From assembly GCA_945860205.1 (NCBI GenBank), contig CAMARK010000006.1:20725-84724 (forward strand): DNA of 64,000 nucleotides, written 5' to 3'. Below the pieces are notes generated by a model. It did no database searches. It saw only the letters and a list, made by a program, of their open reading frames with translations, and was not told the origin of the DNA. Positions 11,004 through 22,363 of this stretch are shown piece after piece. The translations under genes and the position numbers were made by a program. Position 1 is the first letter of the stretch. Every line of letters starts with the position of its first letter. This stretch comes from Reyranella massiliensis 521 (GTDB lineage: Bacteria; Pseudomonadota; Alphaproteobacteria; Reyranellales; Reyranellaceae).

Positions 11004-11631
11004 TTATTGCCCCTCGCACCCCATCCAGAGCGTTCGTCCCAAGACCGGGGCTTCGAGGGGGAGCGCCTCGAATCCGCGTGCTCGCCAGAAGCGGATCGCG
11101 CCTTTGTTGGCCCGATTGACGCCGACATGCATTGCCCGCATGCCATCGCCGCTGGCGGCCTGGCGCCAGGCATCGAGCAGCTTCGAACCGATCCCGCGCC
11201 GCTGCAGGCGAGGCAGGATATTCATATGCAGATGCGCGGGGAATTTCGCCGTGACTGCAGCCGGCGTCGGTGTCGGATGGTGGATCATGAAGGCCCGCCG
11301 CTGGTCCGCGGTCTGCGTCTTGGGCGGCACGTCGGAAGGATCCGAATATCGAGAGCGTAGCGCCGGCCACCAGTCCCGCTCCAGCCTATGCTCCCACGTC
11401 GCGGTGTCTGTCGTGCCGGCCACGAACCCGGCGATGCCGTCGCCGTCTTCGACAACCAGCGCCAGGGTCGGTTCGAGCAGCGCATAGGGCGCGATATAGA
11501 TGTGCCCCATCAGGCACGGGTCGACGTAGAGGTGAGAGGCATCGCCGCCAGCGAGACCCGTCGCCAGGGAGATCGCATAGCAGGCGTCGATATCGGCCTT
11601 CGAATCGGCGAATGTCGATCGCGCGATCCAT
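11004..11631 (-). pseudogene. GNAT family N-acetyltransferase with an apparent single-base frameshift near 11598
   Basis: N-terminus MDRAIDIRRFE in one frame from ATG 11631, continuing as ADIDACYAISLATGLAGGDASHLYVDPCLMGHIYIAPYALLEPTL in the next frame; removing one G restores a continuous GNAT protein. Confidence 0.65.
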
Positions 11632-13181
11632 TACGACCTGAGCTTGAATCGCTGGATCTTGCCGGTCGCGGTCTTGGGCAGTTCGGGCATGTACTCGACC
11701 CAGCGCGGATATTTATAAGGCGCCAGGGTTTTCTTGCAGTGCGCCATCAGCTCGTCGGTGAGCGCCGCGCCCGCATCGGCCGCCTGCTTCAGGACGATGA
11801 TCGCCTTGGGCTTGATCAGCCCCTGCTCGTCGGCATGGCCCACGACGGCGGCTTCCAGCACGGCGGGGTGGCCGACCAGGCAGTTCTCGATCTCGACCGG
11901 CGAGCACCAGATGCCGCCCACCTTCAGCATGTCGTCGCTGCGGCCCTCGTAGATGAAATACCCATCGGGATCCTCGCGATAAGTGTCGCCGGTGTTGAGC
12001 CAGCCGTTCACCATCGTCTCCGCCGTCTTCTCCGGCTTGTTCCAGTAAGAGGTGGCGGCCGACTCGGCCCTGATCCAGAGGCGCCCGCTCACTCCCTTGG
12101 CCACGGCGTCGCCATTCTCGTCGAGGATGCGGCAGTCGTAGCCCGGCACCGGCCGGCCGCTGGTGCCGGCGCGGAAATCGCCCAGCCGGTTGCCGATGAA
12201 GATGTGCAGCGCCTCAGTCGAGCCGATGCCGTCCAGGATCACCGTGCCGGTCTTTTCTTTCCAACGCCGGAACATGTCGGCCGGCAGCGCTTCGCCGGCC
12301 GAGACGCAGGCCCGCACTGAGGAGAGATCGCGCGGCTTGGCGTCCAGGGCGGCGAGCTGCGCGGCATAGAGCGTCGGCACGCCGTAATAGAGCGAGGGCT
12401 TGAAGCGATCGATATTGTCGAAGACCGTGTCCGGCGTCGGCCTGCGGTCGTCGAGCACGGCGGTGCCGCCGGTCCACAGCGGGAAGGTCATGCCGTTGCC
12501 CAGCCCGTAGGCGAAGAACAGTTTTGCCGCCGAGTAGCTGATGTCGCTTTCCGTGACGCCCAGCACGCGCACGCCATAGAGCTCGCTGGTCACCACCATG
12601 TCGCGCTGGGCATGGACCGCGCCCTTGGGCCGGCCGGTCGAGCCGGAGGAATAGAGCCAGAAGCAGTCGTCGGTGGCCGCGGCCATGCGCGGCTCCAGCT
12701 CGTCGGATGCCGCCGCCATTTTCGCCAGGAACGCATCGACCGTGAGCGCATCGGCAGGCGACTGCCTTAGCGCCGGCTCGATCTCGCCCGCGAATTCGCC
12801 GGAATAGACCACAAGCCGGCAGCCCGAATCCTCGATCATGTAGGCATAGTCGAGTGCACGCAGCAGCGTGTTGGGCGGCACCGGCACGATCCCGGCCTTG
12901 ATGGCCCCCCAGAACAGATAGAAGAACGCCGGACAATCCTTCACCACCATCAGCAGCCGGTCGCCCGGTTTCAGCCCAAGACCGAGGAGCGCATTGCCGG
13001 TGCGGTTCACCCGCTCCGCCAGCTCGGCATAGGTGACCGTCTCCTGTGCCGTCCGGATCGCCGCCTTAGCGCCGCGGCCCTCGCCGACATGCCGGTCGAT
13101 GAACGGCACCGCGACATTGAAGTGCGCCGGCAGCCAGACCTTGTGGTCGGACGAGAAGGAGATGCCGGAAGGAAGCGCCAT
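11631..13181 (-). CDS. benzoate-CoA ligase family acyl-CoA synthetase
   Basis: AMP-binding YSSGSTGRPKGAVH motif; HFNVAVPFIDRHV N-terminus and ESDISYSAAKLFFAYGLGNGMTFPL typical of benzoate-CoA ligases. Confidence 0.87.
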   Translation of the reverse strand: MALPSGISFSSDHKVWLPAHFNVAVPFIDRHVGEGRGAKAAIRTAQETVTYAELAERVNRTGNALLGLGLKPGDRLLMVVKDCPAFFYLFWGAIKAGIVPVPPNTLLRALDYAYMIEDSGCRLVVYSGEFAGEIEPALRQSPADALTVDAFLAKMAAASDELEPRMAAATDDCFWLYSSGSTGRPKGAVHAQRDMVVTSELYGVRVLGVTESDISYSAAKLFFAYGLGNGMTFPLWTGGTAVLDDRRPTPDTVFDNIDRFKPSLYYGVPTLYAAQLAALDAKPRDLSSVRACVSAGEALPADMFRRWKEKTGTVILDGIGSTEALHIFIGNRLGDFRAGTSGRPVPGYDCRILDENGDAVAKGVSGRLWIRAESAATSYWNKPEKTAETMVNGWLNTGDTYREDPDGYFIYEGRSDDMLKVGGIWCSPVEIENCLVGHPAVLEAAVVGHADEQGLIKPKAIIVLKQAADAGAALTDELMAHCKKTLAPYKYPRWVEYMPELPKTATGKIQRFKLRS

Positions 13182-13249
13182 GACGGGACCCGGAGTGGAT
13201 TTACAAGGCCCTCCTGTAGCGCAAGCCGGCGCTCAAGGGGAGCGCGTCC

Positions 13250-13819
13250 CTACCAGGGTGGCTTTTCGCGGGAAGACGGCGGCCGCGGCGGCGGCGGCAC
13301 TGAGGGCGCGCCGCCCGACCTGCGGATATCGACATAGTGGCGGTTGAGCTGGGTCGCGAGCACGATCGCCCGGCCCAGCATCGCCGCCGCGCCGACCATG
13401 GCCAGCAGCGCCGCGACATAGCGGATGACCTCCAGCTCAGGCGCTGCGCGGGCGCCCACTATTTCCACCGCGACCGCGGCAGCCACCAACACGGCGACCC
13501 AGAGCAGCACGAACCGGGCCCTGAACGACACCGCCACCATCGGGCGATAAAGGTCGTGCTCGACGCGCATCAGGGCGCCGCGCAGCCCGCCGGCGAGGAG
13601 GCCCGCCGCCAGGGCGAGCAGGAACGTCCAGCCCGGCTGGCGGGCGAGCACGATCTGGATCAGGGCGAGGCCCAGTGCCGCGCCGAGGCCGGGCGCCGGC
13701 GGTGCCAGCAGGCGCCATTGCGAGATGTAGCGCCGCCGTACCTCGCGCCAGGCAAGGTAGAGGCTGCCGCAGGCCAGGGCGGCCAGGATGATGTGCAGCA
13801 GGGCGAGCTTGGCGATCAC
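13250..13819 (-). CDS. hypothetical multi-pass membrane protein with proline-rich C-terminus
   Basis: Several hydrophobic segments, ends PSVPPPPRPPSSREKPPW. Confidence 0.55.
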   Translation of the reverse strand: MIAKLALLHIILAALACGSLYLAWREVRRRYISQWRLLAPPAPGLGAALGLALIQIVLARQPGWTFLLALAAGLLAGGLRGALMRVEHDLYRPMVAVSFRARFVLLWVAVLVAAAVAVEIVGARAAPELEVIRYVAALLAMVGAAAMLGRAIVLATQLNRHYVDIRRSGGAPSVPPPPRPPSSREKPPW

Positions 13820-14023
13820 GCTGCCGTCCTCTATTCCAATTCAGAGCCGCCAGAAAGATGACGAATCGTCGTAGGGCTCCTTGCGGCCGGGCGAAGTTGC
13901 TGGTTGCCGTCGAGATCCTCGACGATCGGCGCGAACACATCGGCCTCGAAGCGGCTGACCCCGGCAACCCGGGCCCGCCATTGCGGGCGATGGCTGAACG
14001 CAGTCGCGGAGCAATGCCGATCT

Positions 14024-15265
14024 TTATCGCGACAGCCGTTCAGTCGGCAGACTCATCTCCGCCATGAGGCCGTCCGTATTCCAATGGCATTGCAGCGATC
14101 CACCAAACGTGGTCTCGATTGTTTCCCGGATCAGACGAGTGCCGAAGCCTGCGGCTGAAGGCGTTCCCGCAACGAGCGGACCATGCCGCTCACGCCATGC
14201 GACTTGCAGCTTGGTGTCTTCTACATTCCAGCCGATCTCCACCACGCCGGTTTCCTTGGCAAGCGCACCGTACTTGGTCGCATTGGTGGCGAGTTCGTGG
14301 AAGACCAGGGCCATGCCATTGGCCGCGTGCTCGCCCAGCCGCATGACAGGACCCAGCAGGATAAAGCGAGGCGGCTGGCCCGGAAGAGACTGATGTGGTT
14401 GCAGGACTGCGCGCACAAGCGACTGCAGGTCCGACACTTGTGGAACATCTTCCAGATCGGTGAAGCTGCGCCGGATCAGGCCGTGTGCCGCAGCCAGGGC
14501 GCGGACACGCCCTGACAAGGCGGAGGCCAGGCCTTCGGCCGAACCCCCCTTTGCTCCACTGATCTGGATCATGCCGTCAAACAGACTGAAGACGTTCTTG
14601 AGGCGATGGCTCATTTCACGGGCGAGGACATGCTGCTCTGCAAGCGCATCGCGCAGACGCTGCTCGGTCTGGTGCATTTGCAGCGCTGTGCTGACGAAGG
14701 AGCCCAGTTCCGTGACGGCCTCGACATGACTCTTGTTGAAGTGGCCGACGTGCGCGGCGACATTCCAGAGAGTGCCGAGCTGTTCGCTGCCGCGGCGAAG
14801 CGGAATCAGCAGGACCTCGGGGACCACGATCTGCGCGTCGGATATCCAGTCGTAGTATCGCTCGGCATGCCGGCAAAGAACCGGACCGTCGGAATCCAGC
14901 GTGACACCGCACGGGCTGAAATCTCGCGGCGTCGTCGCTCCTTCGAAAGTAGCGAGCGAACCGCGCAGGAAAGCCCATCGGAAGAGCGGTGGCTCGGAGA
15001 TGCTGATGCCGGCCGCGACACTGCCTGTCATCTGCATGGCCAGATCGACGAAGCTCGGGAGGACCTGGTCCGGGCCTTCGGCCATGCGGGCCGCCAGTTC
15101 CAGAATCGCTTGCTTGGTTTCCGTGGAATCCACCGCCGATGCGGGACGCTCGTCCAGCTCGTGGGTGATCACGACGTCCGCTAGCGTGACGGCGCTCAGT
15201 GTTGTCACGATACCTCCGGCTCCTCTGGCGAACATGAGGTTGTTTGGGCGAGGGCACAAGCGCAT
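14024..15265 (-). CDS. GAF-domain sensor histidine kinase, HWE/HisKA_2 type
   Basis: EMSHRLKNVFSLFDGMIQ phosphoacceptor region, ALVFHELATNATKYGAL N-box, TRLIRETIETTFGG. Confidence 0.85.
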   Translation of the reverse strand: MRLCPRPNNLMFARGAGGIVTTLSAVTLADVVITHELDERPASAVDSTETKQAILELAARMAEGPDQVLPSFVDLAMQMTGSVAAGISISEPPLFRWAFLRGSLATFEGATTPRDFSPCGVTLDSDGPVLCRHAERYYDWISDAQIVVPEVLLIPLRRGSEQLGTLWNVAAHVGHFNKSHVEAVTELGSFVSTALQMHQTEQRLRDALAEQHVLAREMSHRLKNVFSLFDGMIQISGAKGGSAEGLASALSGRVRALAAAHGLIRRSFTDLEDVPQVSDLQSLVRAVLQPHQSLPGQPPRFILLGPVMRLGEHAANGMALVFHELATNATKYGALAKETGVVEIGWNVEDTKLQVAWRERHGPLVAGTPSAAGFGTRLIRETIETTFGGSLQCHWNTDGLMAEMSLPTERLSR

Positions 15266-15579
15266 GCAGCGGGCGCGGCTGGCCGAGCAGGAGGGCGCTG
15301 CCGAGGTCGAGACGATGCATACCGCCCGGGAAAACCGCCAGCAGGGCGGCCCTGCGGCCGGTGCCGGTGGGCCATTGTGAGGGCTTCCGGCGCCGGATTG
15401 GCCGCACTTTCCGCCTCGCGCGCGGGCTTTTGACGTCGGCGTCAGGCAATTTGGGGGTGGGGGCCGGTTTGACGGCGGCCCCGGGAACCGTTACGGCCCC
15501 GTATACGTAGATAACCGGGGGTACGCGTCGCGTGCCGCCGCACTTAGCTCACGCTCTCTTACTAACTAGGATACAGAAA

Positions 15580-15780
15580 ATGGCTTCAGGCACAGTCAAG
15601 TGGTTCAACGCCACCAAGGGTTTCGGCTTCATCCAGCCCGATGGCGGCGGCAAGGACGTGTTCGTCCACATCAGCGCCGTCGAGCGCGCGGGCCTGAATG
15701 GGCTCAATGAAGGCCAGAAGATCACCTATGAAGTCCAGCAGGACCGCGGCAAGGATGCCGCCGTTAACCTGAAGGCCTAG
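15580..15780 (+). CDS. cspA: cold shock protein (CspA family)
   Basis: [39 protein letters not shown]. Confidence 0.97.
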   Translation: MASGTVKWFNATKGFGFIQPDGGGKDVFVHISAVERAGLNGLNEGQKITYEVQQDRGKDAAVNLKA

Positions 15781-15806
15781 GCGCTTCCAGCTCCAGAATT
15801 TTCAAG

Positions 15807-15842
15807 GCCCGTCCCGGCTTTTGCCGGGGCGGGCTTTTCTTT
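15807..15842 (+). terminator. Rho-independent terminator of the cold shock gene
   Basis: GCCCGTCCCGGC-TTTT-GCCGGGGCGGGC (12-bp stem, one G.U) then TTTTCTTT. Confidence 0.9.
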
Positions 15843-16028
15843 GCCTGGGGTGACCCTCAACACCAGGCCGGCGGTGGCCGGCGGGACAAGGCCGGCGATG
15901 AACATCGCGAACAGCGCCGATTGCGCCATCGACGGGTTCTGACACCGGCGACGGAGATGACGAAGCCCAGCCCCGCGCTGTTCCGACGGCGGGCCAATGC
16001 CCTATGGTCGGGCCGGGGGAGAGGTCTG

Positions 16029-17696
16029 ATGACCATCACGCGCTGGATGCCGGGGCTCGCCATGCTCCGCGACTACAAGCTTGCCTCGCTGCCGCACGAT
16101 CTTGCGGCGGGGCTCACCCTCGGCGCCGTGATGGTGCCGGTGGGGCTGGCCTATGGCGAGCTGGCAGGGCTGCCGCTGGCGGGGCTCTACGGCAGCATGC
16201 TGCCGTTGCTGGCCTATGCGCTGTTCGGCAGCTCGCGCCAGCTCGTGGTCGGGCCCGACACGGCGATGGCGGCGATCGTGGCCGTCGCGGTGGCGCCGTT
16301 GGCGTTGGGCGATCCGACGCGGCTCGCGCTGCTGGCGGCGGGGCTCGGCGTGATGGTGGGCGTGCTCTGCCTGCTGGCGGGCGTGCTGCGGCTGGGGTTC
16401 GTCGCTGACTTCCTCTCCAAGCCAGTGATCGTGGGATTCATGCATGGCCTCGCCCTGGTGATCATCGGCGCACAGCTGCCCAAGGTGTTCGGGCTGAAGT
16501 CCGAGGGTGAGACGACGCTCGAGCAGTTCGTGAGCCTCGCGGCGCGGCTGGGCGACACCAATCTCGTGACCCTGGCGATCGGGGGTGCGAGCTTCGCGGT
16601 CATTCTTTTGTGCCGGCGCTTCGTGCCGCGCGTGCCGGGGGCAGTGTTGGCGCTGGTGGGCTCGGTGCTGGCCGTCGTCTGGCTCGGGCTCGACAAGCAG
16701 GGCGTGGCGGTCGTCGGGCGGATCCCTGCCGGCCTGCCCGGGCTCTCGCTGCCGGTGCCGACGCTGGCCGACTTCGAGAATCTTCTGCCGGTGGCGCTGG
16801 TGGCGGCGTTGCTCTCCTTCTCCGACACCATGATCACGGCGCGCGGCTTCGCGGCGCGCAACCGCTATCGCATCGACGGCAATCAGGAGCTTTTAGGCAT
16901 CGGCATGGCCAACCTCGTCTCGGGGCTGAACCAGGGCCTGCCGATCAGCGCCAGCGACACGCGCACCGCAGTGGCCGAAGCGGCAGGTGGACGGACGCAG
17001 GTGACATGCGTGATCGCGGCGGCGGTCGTGGCTGGCGTCACCCTGTGGCTGGCAGGGCTCTTGTTCTACCTGCCGCAGGCCGCACTGGGCGGCATTCTGA
17101 TCGCCTCGGCCTGGGGCCTTTGCGACTTCGCCGAGTTCGGCCGGCTGTGGCGCTTCCGCGGCATCAGCCTGGCGGGCGCGCTAGTGACGCTCCTCGGCGT
17201 GGTGACGCTGGGGGTGATGGAAGGCATCCTGGTCGGGGTGGTCTTCGCCCTGGTGCTGCTGTTGCGGGCGCTGGCGTTTCCGGTCGATGCCGTGCTCGGG
17301 CGCACGCCCGATGGCGGCTGGCACGATGTTGCGCACCGCAGCGATGCAGAGCCGGTGCCGGGCCTGCTAGTCTACCGATTCGCGGCGCCGCTGTTCTTCG
17401 CCAACTGCAACCAGTTCCGCGACCGCCTCGACGCGTTGATCGCTTCAGCGCCCGCAGCGGCGCCGGTGAAGGGCGTGGTGCTGGACGGCGGCGCCATCAA
17501 CGACGTCGACCTGATGGGCTGCGAGACGCTGTCCGAGGTCTATGAGGCGTTGCAGGCCCGCGGTATTGGTTTTGCCGTCGGCAACCTGCGCGACCGGGTG
17601 AAGCGCGACATCGAGCGTGGGCTGGCGCTCGGCCCGGAAGGTGATGATATCACCTTCCCCGACGTGGCCGCGGCGGCCAGCCATTTGCGGGAATGA
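16029..17696 (+). CDS. SulP family sulfate/anion permease with C-terminal STAS domain
   Basis: LTLGAVMVPVGLAYGELAGLPLAGLYGSMLPLLAYALFGSSRQLVVGPDTA; STAS GVVLDGGAINDVDLMGCETL. Confidence 0.93.
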   Translation: MTITRWMPGLAMLRDYKLASLPHDLAAGLTLGAVMVPVGLAYGELAGLPLAGLYGSMLPLLAYALFGSSRQLVVGPDTAMAAIVAVAVAPLALGDPTRLALLAAGLGVMVGVLCLLAGVLRLGFVADFLSKPVIVGFMHGLALVIIGAQLPKVFGLKSEGETTLEQFVSLAARLGDTNLVTLAIGGASFAVILLCRRFVPRVPGAVLALVGSVLAVVWLGLDKQGVAVVGRIPAGLPGLSLPVPTLADFENLLPVALVAALLSFSDTMITARGFAARNRYRIDGNQELLGIGMANLVSGLNQGLPISASDTRTAVAEAAGGRTQVTCVIAAAVVAGVTLWLAGLLFYLPQAALGGILIASAWGLCDFAEFGRLWRFRGISLAGALVTLLGVVTLGVMEGILVGVVFALVLLLRALAFPVDAVLGRTPDGGWHDVAHRSDAEPVPGLLVYRFAAPLFFANCNQFRDRLDALIASAPAAAPVKGVVLDGGAINDVDLMGCETLSEVYEALQARGIGFAVGNLRDRVKRDIERGLALGPEGDDITFPDVAAAASHLRE

Positions 17697-17699
17697 CGG

Positions 17700-19118
<1,419 letters not shown>

Positions 19119-19127
19119 GATTGCCTC

Positions 19128-20780
19128 CTATGCCCGCTTCCGGTCGTACTTCGATTGCTTGCCCGTGCCGTAGAGTTTTAGCGCGCCCTCGGGGCCGGTT
19201 GCGTTGGGCCGCTGAAAAATCCAATTCTGCCAGGCCGAGAGCCGCGCGAAGATCTTGGTCTCCATCGTCTCCGGCCCGGCGAAGCGCAGATTGGCCTCCA
19301 TGCCGATCAGCCCGTCGGGCGAGAAGCCGGCGCGTTCTTCGACGGCCAGCCGGACCTCGTCTTCCCAATCGATATCGTCGGGCGTGAAGGTGACGAGGCC
19401 TGCCTCGTCGGCAGCCTCGGCGTCGAGCGCAATGCCGGTCTCTTCCTTCAGCCCGTCGACATGCCTGGGATCGGACAGGAAGCGCGTGGCGAGCCTCGTG
19501 AGGCCGTTGCCCATGGGGTAGGGGCCGAAATTCATCGCCGTGAGCCTAAGCGTCGCGGCCGGCAGGTTCGATCCTTCCACGATGCCGTCCAACATGTAGG
19601 AGCGGTCCGCGGCCAGCACGATTTCCAGCAAGGTGCCGGTGAAGCACGAGCCCGGCTCGACCAGCGCAATCAGGCTGCGCGAGCTCACGTCGAGGCGCTT
19701 CAGCGTGCGCTTCCAGTAGAGCACGATCTCCTGCACCAGCCAGTTCGACGCTTCCTTGGCGAGCAGCGCGTCGTAGGCCTCGACCATCGCCGCATCGCCC
19801 TGGCTCGTGAGCACCCAGGTGCCGATCTCGGTCTCGTTGAGGCGGAGATGCATCATGGCGTCGTCGAGATCGCGCGCCAGCGCCAGCGGCCAGAAGGCGG
19901 CGCCGGCAGCATGGATATCGGCCGGCGGTGACGTGGGGCCGTTGAGGCGCAGCTTTGCTGAGCGACCTTCGCGATCGATCTCGACGGTGAGATGGCCATA
20001 GCGGATCGTGTCGCCGTCGATCGCGCGCTCGACGGTGGGGAGTGTGATGCCCTTGGCACCCTTTGGCCGCACCGACTTGGCCGCCGTTTCCTCGGCGATC
20101 TTTCGGGTCTCGTCTGTGAGCTTGCTGGGCGGGATCAACCGGTCGACCAGCCGCCATTCCTGCGCGCGCTTGCCGCGCAATCCTTCGGCGGTGGTGCAGA
20201 AGAAATCGGCGTGGTCACGCCGCACCATGCGCTTGTCGACAAGCCGTGTCAGGCCACCGGTGCCGGGCAGCACGGCGAGCAGCGGCAGCTCGGGCAGCGA
20301 CACCGCGCTCGACCCATCGTCGGCCAGCAGGATCTGCTCGCAGGCCAGCGCCAGCTCGTAGCCGCCGCCGGCGGCGATACCGTTGATCGAGCAGATGTAG
20401 GTCTGGCCGGAATGCTGGCTGGCATCTTCGATCGCAAGCCGCGTCTCGTTGGTGAACTTGCAGAAGTTCACCTTGTGGTCGTGCGTGCTGAGACCCAGCA
20501 TGTTGATGTTGGCGCCGGAGCAGAAGACACGGTCGCGCTGCGAGCGGATCACCACCGCGCCGATCTCGGGATGCTCGAAGCGCAGGCGCTGCACGGCATC
20601 GGCCAGTTCGATATCGACACCGAGATCGTATGAATTGAGTTTGAGCTTGTAGCCGGGCTTGAGCCCGCCATCCTCGCTCACGTCCATGGTGAGATAGGCG
20701 ACGCCATTCTCCAGCGCGAGCTTCCAGTGCCGGTAGCGCTCCGGCGCGGTACGGAAGTCGATGATGGCGGTTTCGGCCAT
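19128..20780 (-). CDS. boxC: 2,3-epoxybenzoyl-CoA dihydrolase BoxC (enoyl-CoA hydratase superfamily)
   Basis: DFRTAPERYRHWKLALENGVAYLTMDVSEDGGL..., double-crotonase-length protein adjacent to boxB. Confidence 0.93.
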   Translation of the reverse strand: MAETAIIDFRTAPERYRHWKLALENGVAYLTMDVSEDGGLKPGYKLKLNSYDLGVDIELADAVQRLRFEHPEIGAVVIRSQRDRVFCSGANINMLGLSTHDHKVNFCKFTNETRLAIEDASQHSGQTYICSINGIAAGGGYELALACEQILLADDGSSAVSLPELPLLAVLPGTGGLTRLVDKRMVRRDHADFFCTTAEGLRGKRAQEWRLVDRLIPPSKLTDETRKIAEETAAKSVRPKGAKGITLPTVERAIDGDTIRYGHLTVEIDREGRSAKLRLNGPTSPPADIHAAGAAFWPLALARDLDDAMMHLRLNETEIGTWVLTSQGDAAMVEAYDALLAKEASNWLVQEIVLYWKRTLKRLDVSSRSLIALVEPGSCFTGTLLEIVLAADRSYMLDGIVEGSNLPAATLRLTAMNFGPYPMGNGLTRLATRFLSDPRHVDGLKEETGIALDAEAADEAGLVTFTPDDIDWEDEVRLAVEERAGFSPDGLIGMEANLRFAGPETMETKIFARLSAWQNWIFQRPNATGPEGALKLYGTGKQSKYDRKRA

Positions 20781-20789
20781 GGTGTTTCC

Positions 20790-20815
20790 TATTTCAGTAA
20801 TCCGGTACTGAAATA
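20790..20815. promoter_or_regulatory. perfect 10-bp inverted repeat, putative operator between boxC and the divergent gene
   Basis: TATTTCAGTA-ATCCGG-TACTGAAATA. Confidence 0.7.
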
Positions 20816-20857
20816 CCTATTTACTTTCCCCACCGCAAGTTCATTCTGTCAATATCC

Positions 20858-21277
20858 ATGGTCGCTGTCCGCCCTGCCCAAGCCTCTGATCTGTCAGCAA
20901 TTTCCGCGCTGGACGCCCGCCTGACGGGTACCTCCAAGCCGGAATACTGGCCGGAAAGGCTGGCCCCAGGCCTCCATTTCCTGGTGGCCGAGACCGGCAA
21001 GGGCGCCTTCGCGGGCTTCATCGCGGGCGAAGTTCGGGCCTGGGAATTCGGCCAGCCGCCGGCCGGCTGGGTCTTCGCCATCCAGATCGATCCAAAACTT
21101 CGCCTCAAGGGCACCGGCAGCGCGCTGTTCGAGGCGCTGGTGGCGCGCTTCAAGGCTGAAGGCGTGACGCGTGTGCGCACCCTGGTCGATCGCAAGGATC
21201 ATCTGATCCTCTCTTTCTTCCGCGCCCAAGGGATGGTCGCCGGGCCGTCGCTGCAACTCGATATGGAATTGCCGTGA
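20858..21277 (+). CDS. GNAT family N-acetyltransferase
   Basis: VRPAQASDLSAISALDARLTG...FAIQIDPKLRLKGTGSALFEALVARFKAEG. Confidence 0.8.
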   Translation: MVAVRPAQASDLSAISALDARLTGTSKPEYWPERLAPGLHFLVAETGKGAFAGFIAGEVRAWEFGQPPAGWVFAIQIDPKLRLKGTGSALFEALVARFKAEGVTRVRTLVDRKDHLILSFFRAQGMVAGPSLQLDMELP

Positions 21278-21675
21278 AGCTGCAGACGGCGACGCGGCTC
21301 GGCCTCTACGCCACGCTCGAACTCGCGCGTGATCCGGCGCAGACCCTGTCGTCGGCCGATCTCGCCGAGCGCTTCGGCGTGTCGACGCATCATCTCGCCA
21401 AGGTCCTGCGCACGCTCTCGAACGCGGGCCTGGTGCAGGCCGAACGCGGCGCCTCGGGCGGCTACCGCTTCACTGGCAACCGCCGTCGCGTTACCCTGAT
21501 GGATATCGTCGCCTTGTTCGAACCGGCGCCGGGCAACCGCGCCAAGGAGCCCGGAGAGGACACCGCCATCGGTGGGGCGCTGCAGCGCGTGCTTCAGGAA
21601 ATCGACGAGATCGCCGAAGCGACGCTGCGCTCGGTCAGCCTGGAGACTATGCTGAAGCGTCCGACCGACCGGTAA
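21274..21675 (+). CDS. Rrf2 family transcriptional regulator
   Basis: LYATLELARDPAQTLSSADLAERFGVSTHHLAKVLRTLSNAGLVQAERGASGGYRF. Confidence 0.88.
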   Translation: MKLQTATRLGLYATLELARDPAQTLSSADLAERFGVSTHHLAKVLRTLSNAGLVQAERGASGGYRFTGNRRRVTLMDIVALFEPAPGNRAKEPGEDTAIGGALQRVLQEIDEIAEATLRSVSLETMLKRPTDR

Positions 21676-21679
21676 CCGC

Positions 21680-22357
21680 ATGCTCGCACGCCTGGCCTGT
21701 CTTGCCGCCCTGCTGTTGCCCGCCGCCGCGCTTGCGCAGGCGACCGGCGGGGAGCCGAAGGCCTGCGTGCCGAACGGCGCACCGCCCACCCAGGAATACG
21801 AGCGCGAGAGCCAAACCAAGGAATGGCCGCAGGAAGCGCAGCGCTTCAGGGGTGACGTACCGAATGTGGCGCGCCAAGGCGACCGGCTCCGTCTGGCGAT
21901 CGATGGCGGCAAGGTGGTCGAGCTGCAGGACTGTCCCTACGGCGACACCGCCTATCAGTATCTCTACGAAAGATTCGACGATCCCGGCCGCTCCTACGTC
22001 GTCCGCACGCCGGCCTACGAAGACTTTTCCTACACGCTGGTGATGAAGCGCACGGGCCGGCTGTTCAACGTCTATGGCGCGCCGGTCTGGGCGTCGGACA
22101 AGTCGAGGTTCCTCAGCGTTGCCTGCTCGCTCCTGCCGGAAAGAGGCACTCTCTCGATTCACAAGCCGTCAGACGACGGCCTCGCCGTCGAGGCGGAGAT
22201 CGCCTTGCCTTGCGCGATGGAAAGTTGTTCGGCGCGCTGGGATTTCCATTCCTGGATCTCGGTCTCCTGCACGCCGCGCGACGAGACGGGCAAGAAGGGC
22301 ACCGAGTTCGTCGTGCTGCGCGGCAACGACGGCAAGTGGAACAGGTTCGGGCGCTAG
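21680..22357 (+). CDS. hypothetical secreted protein
   Basis: Signal peptide MLARLACLAALLLPAAALAQA; no recognised domain. Confidence 0.6.
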   Translation: MLARLACLAALLLPAAALAQATGGEPKACVPNGAPPTQEYERESQTKEWPQEAQRFRGDVPNVARQGDRLRLAIDGGKVVELQDCPYGDTAYQYLYERFDDPGRSYVVRTPAYEDFSYTLVMKRTGRLFNVYGAPVWASDKSRFLSVACSLLPERGTLSIHKPSDDGLAVEAEIALPCAMESCSARWDFHSWISVSCTPRDETGKKGTEFVVLRGNDGKWNRFGR

Positions 22358-22363
22358 GCCTTG

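Noticed and set aside
13831-14020. Open minus-strand stretch reading RFEADVFAPIVEDLDGNQQLRPAARSPTTIRHLSGGSELE
   Set aside because: Looks weakly protein-like but has no start codon and no recognised family; cannot distinguish a gene remnant from chance.
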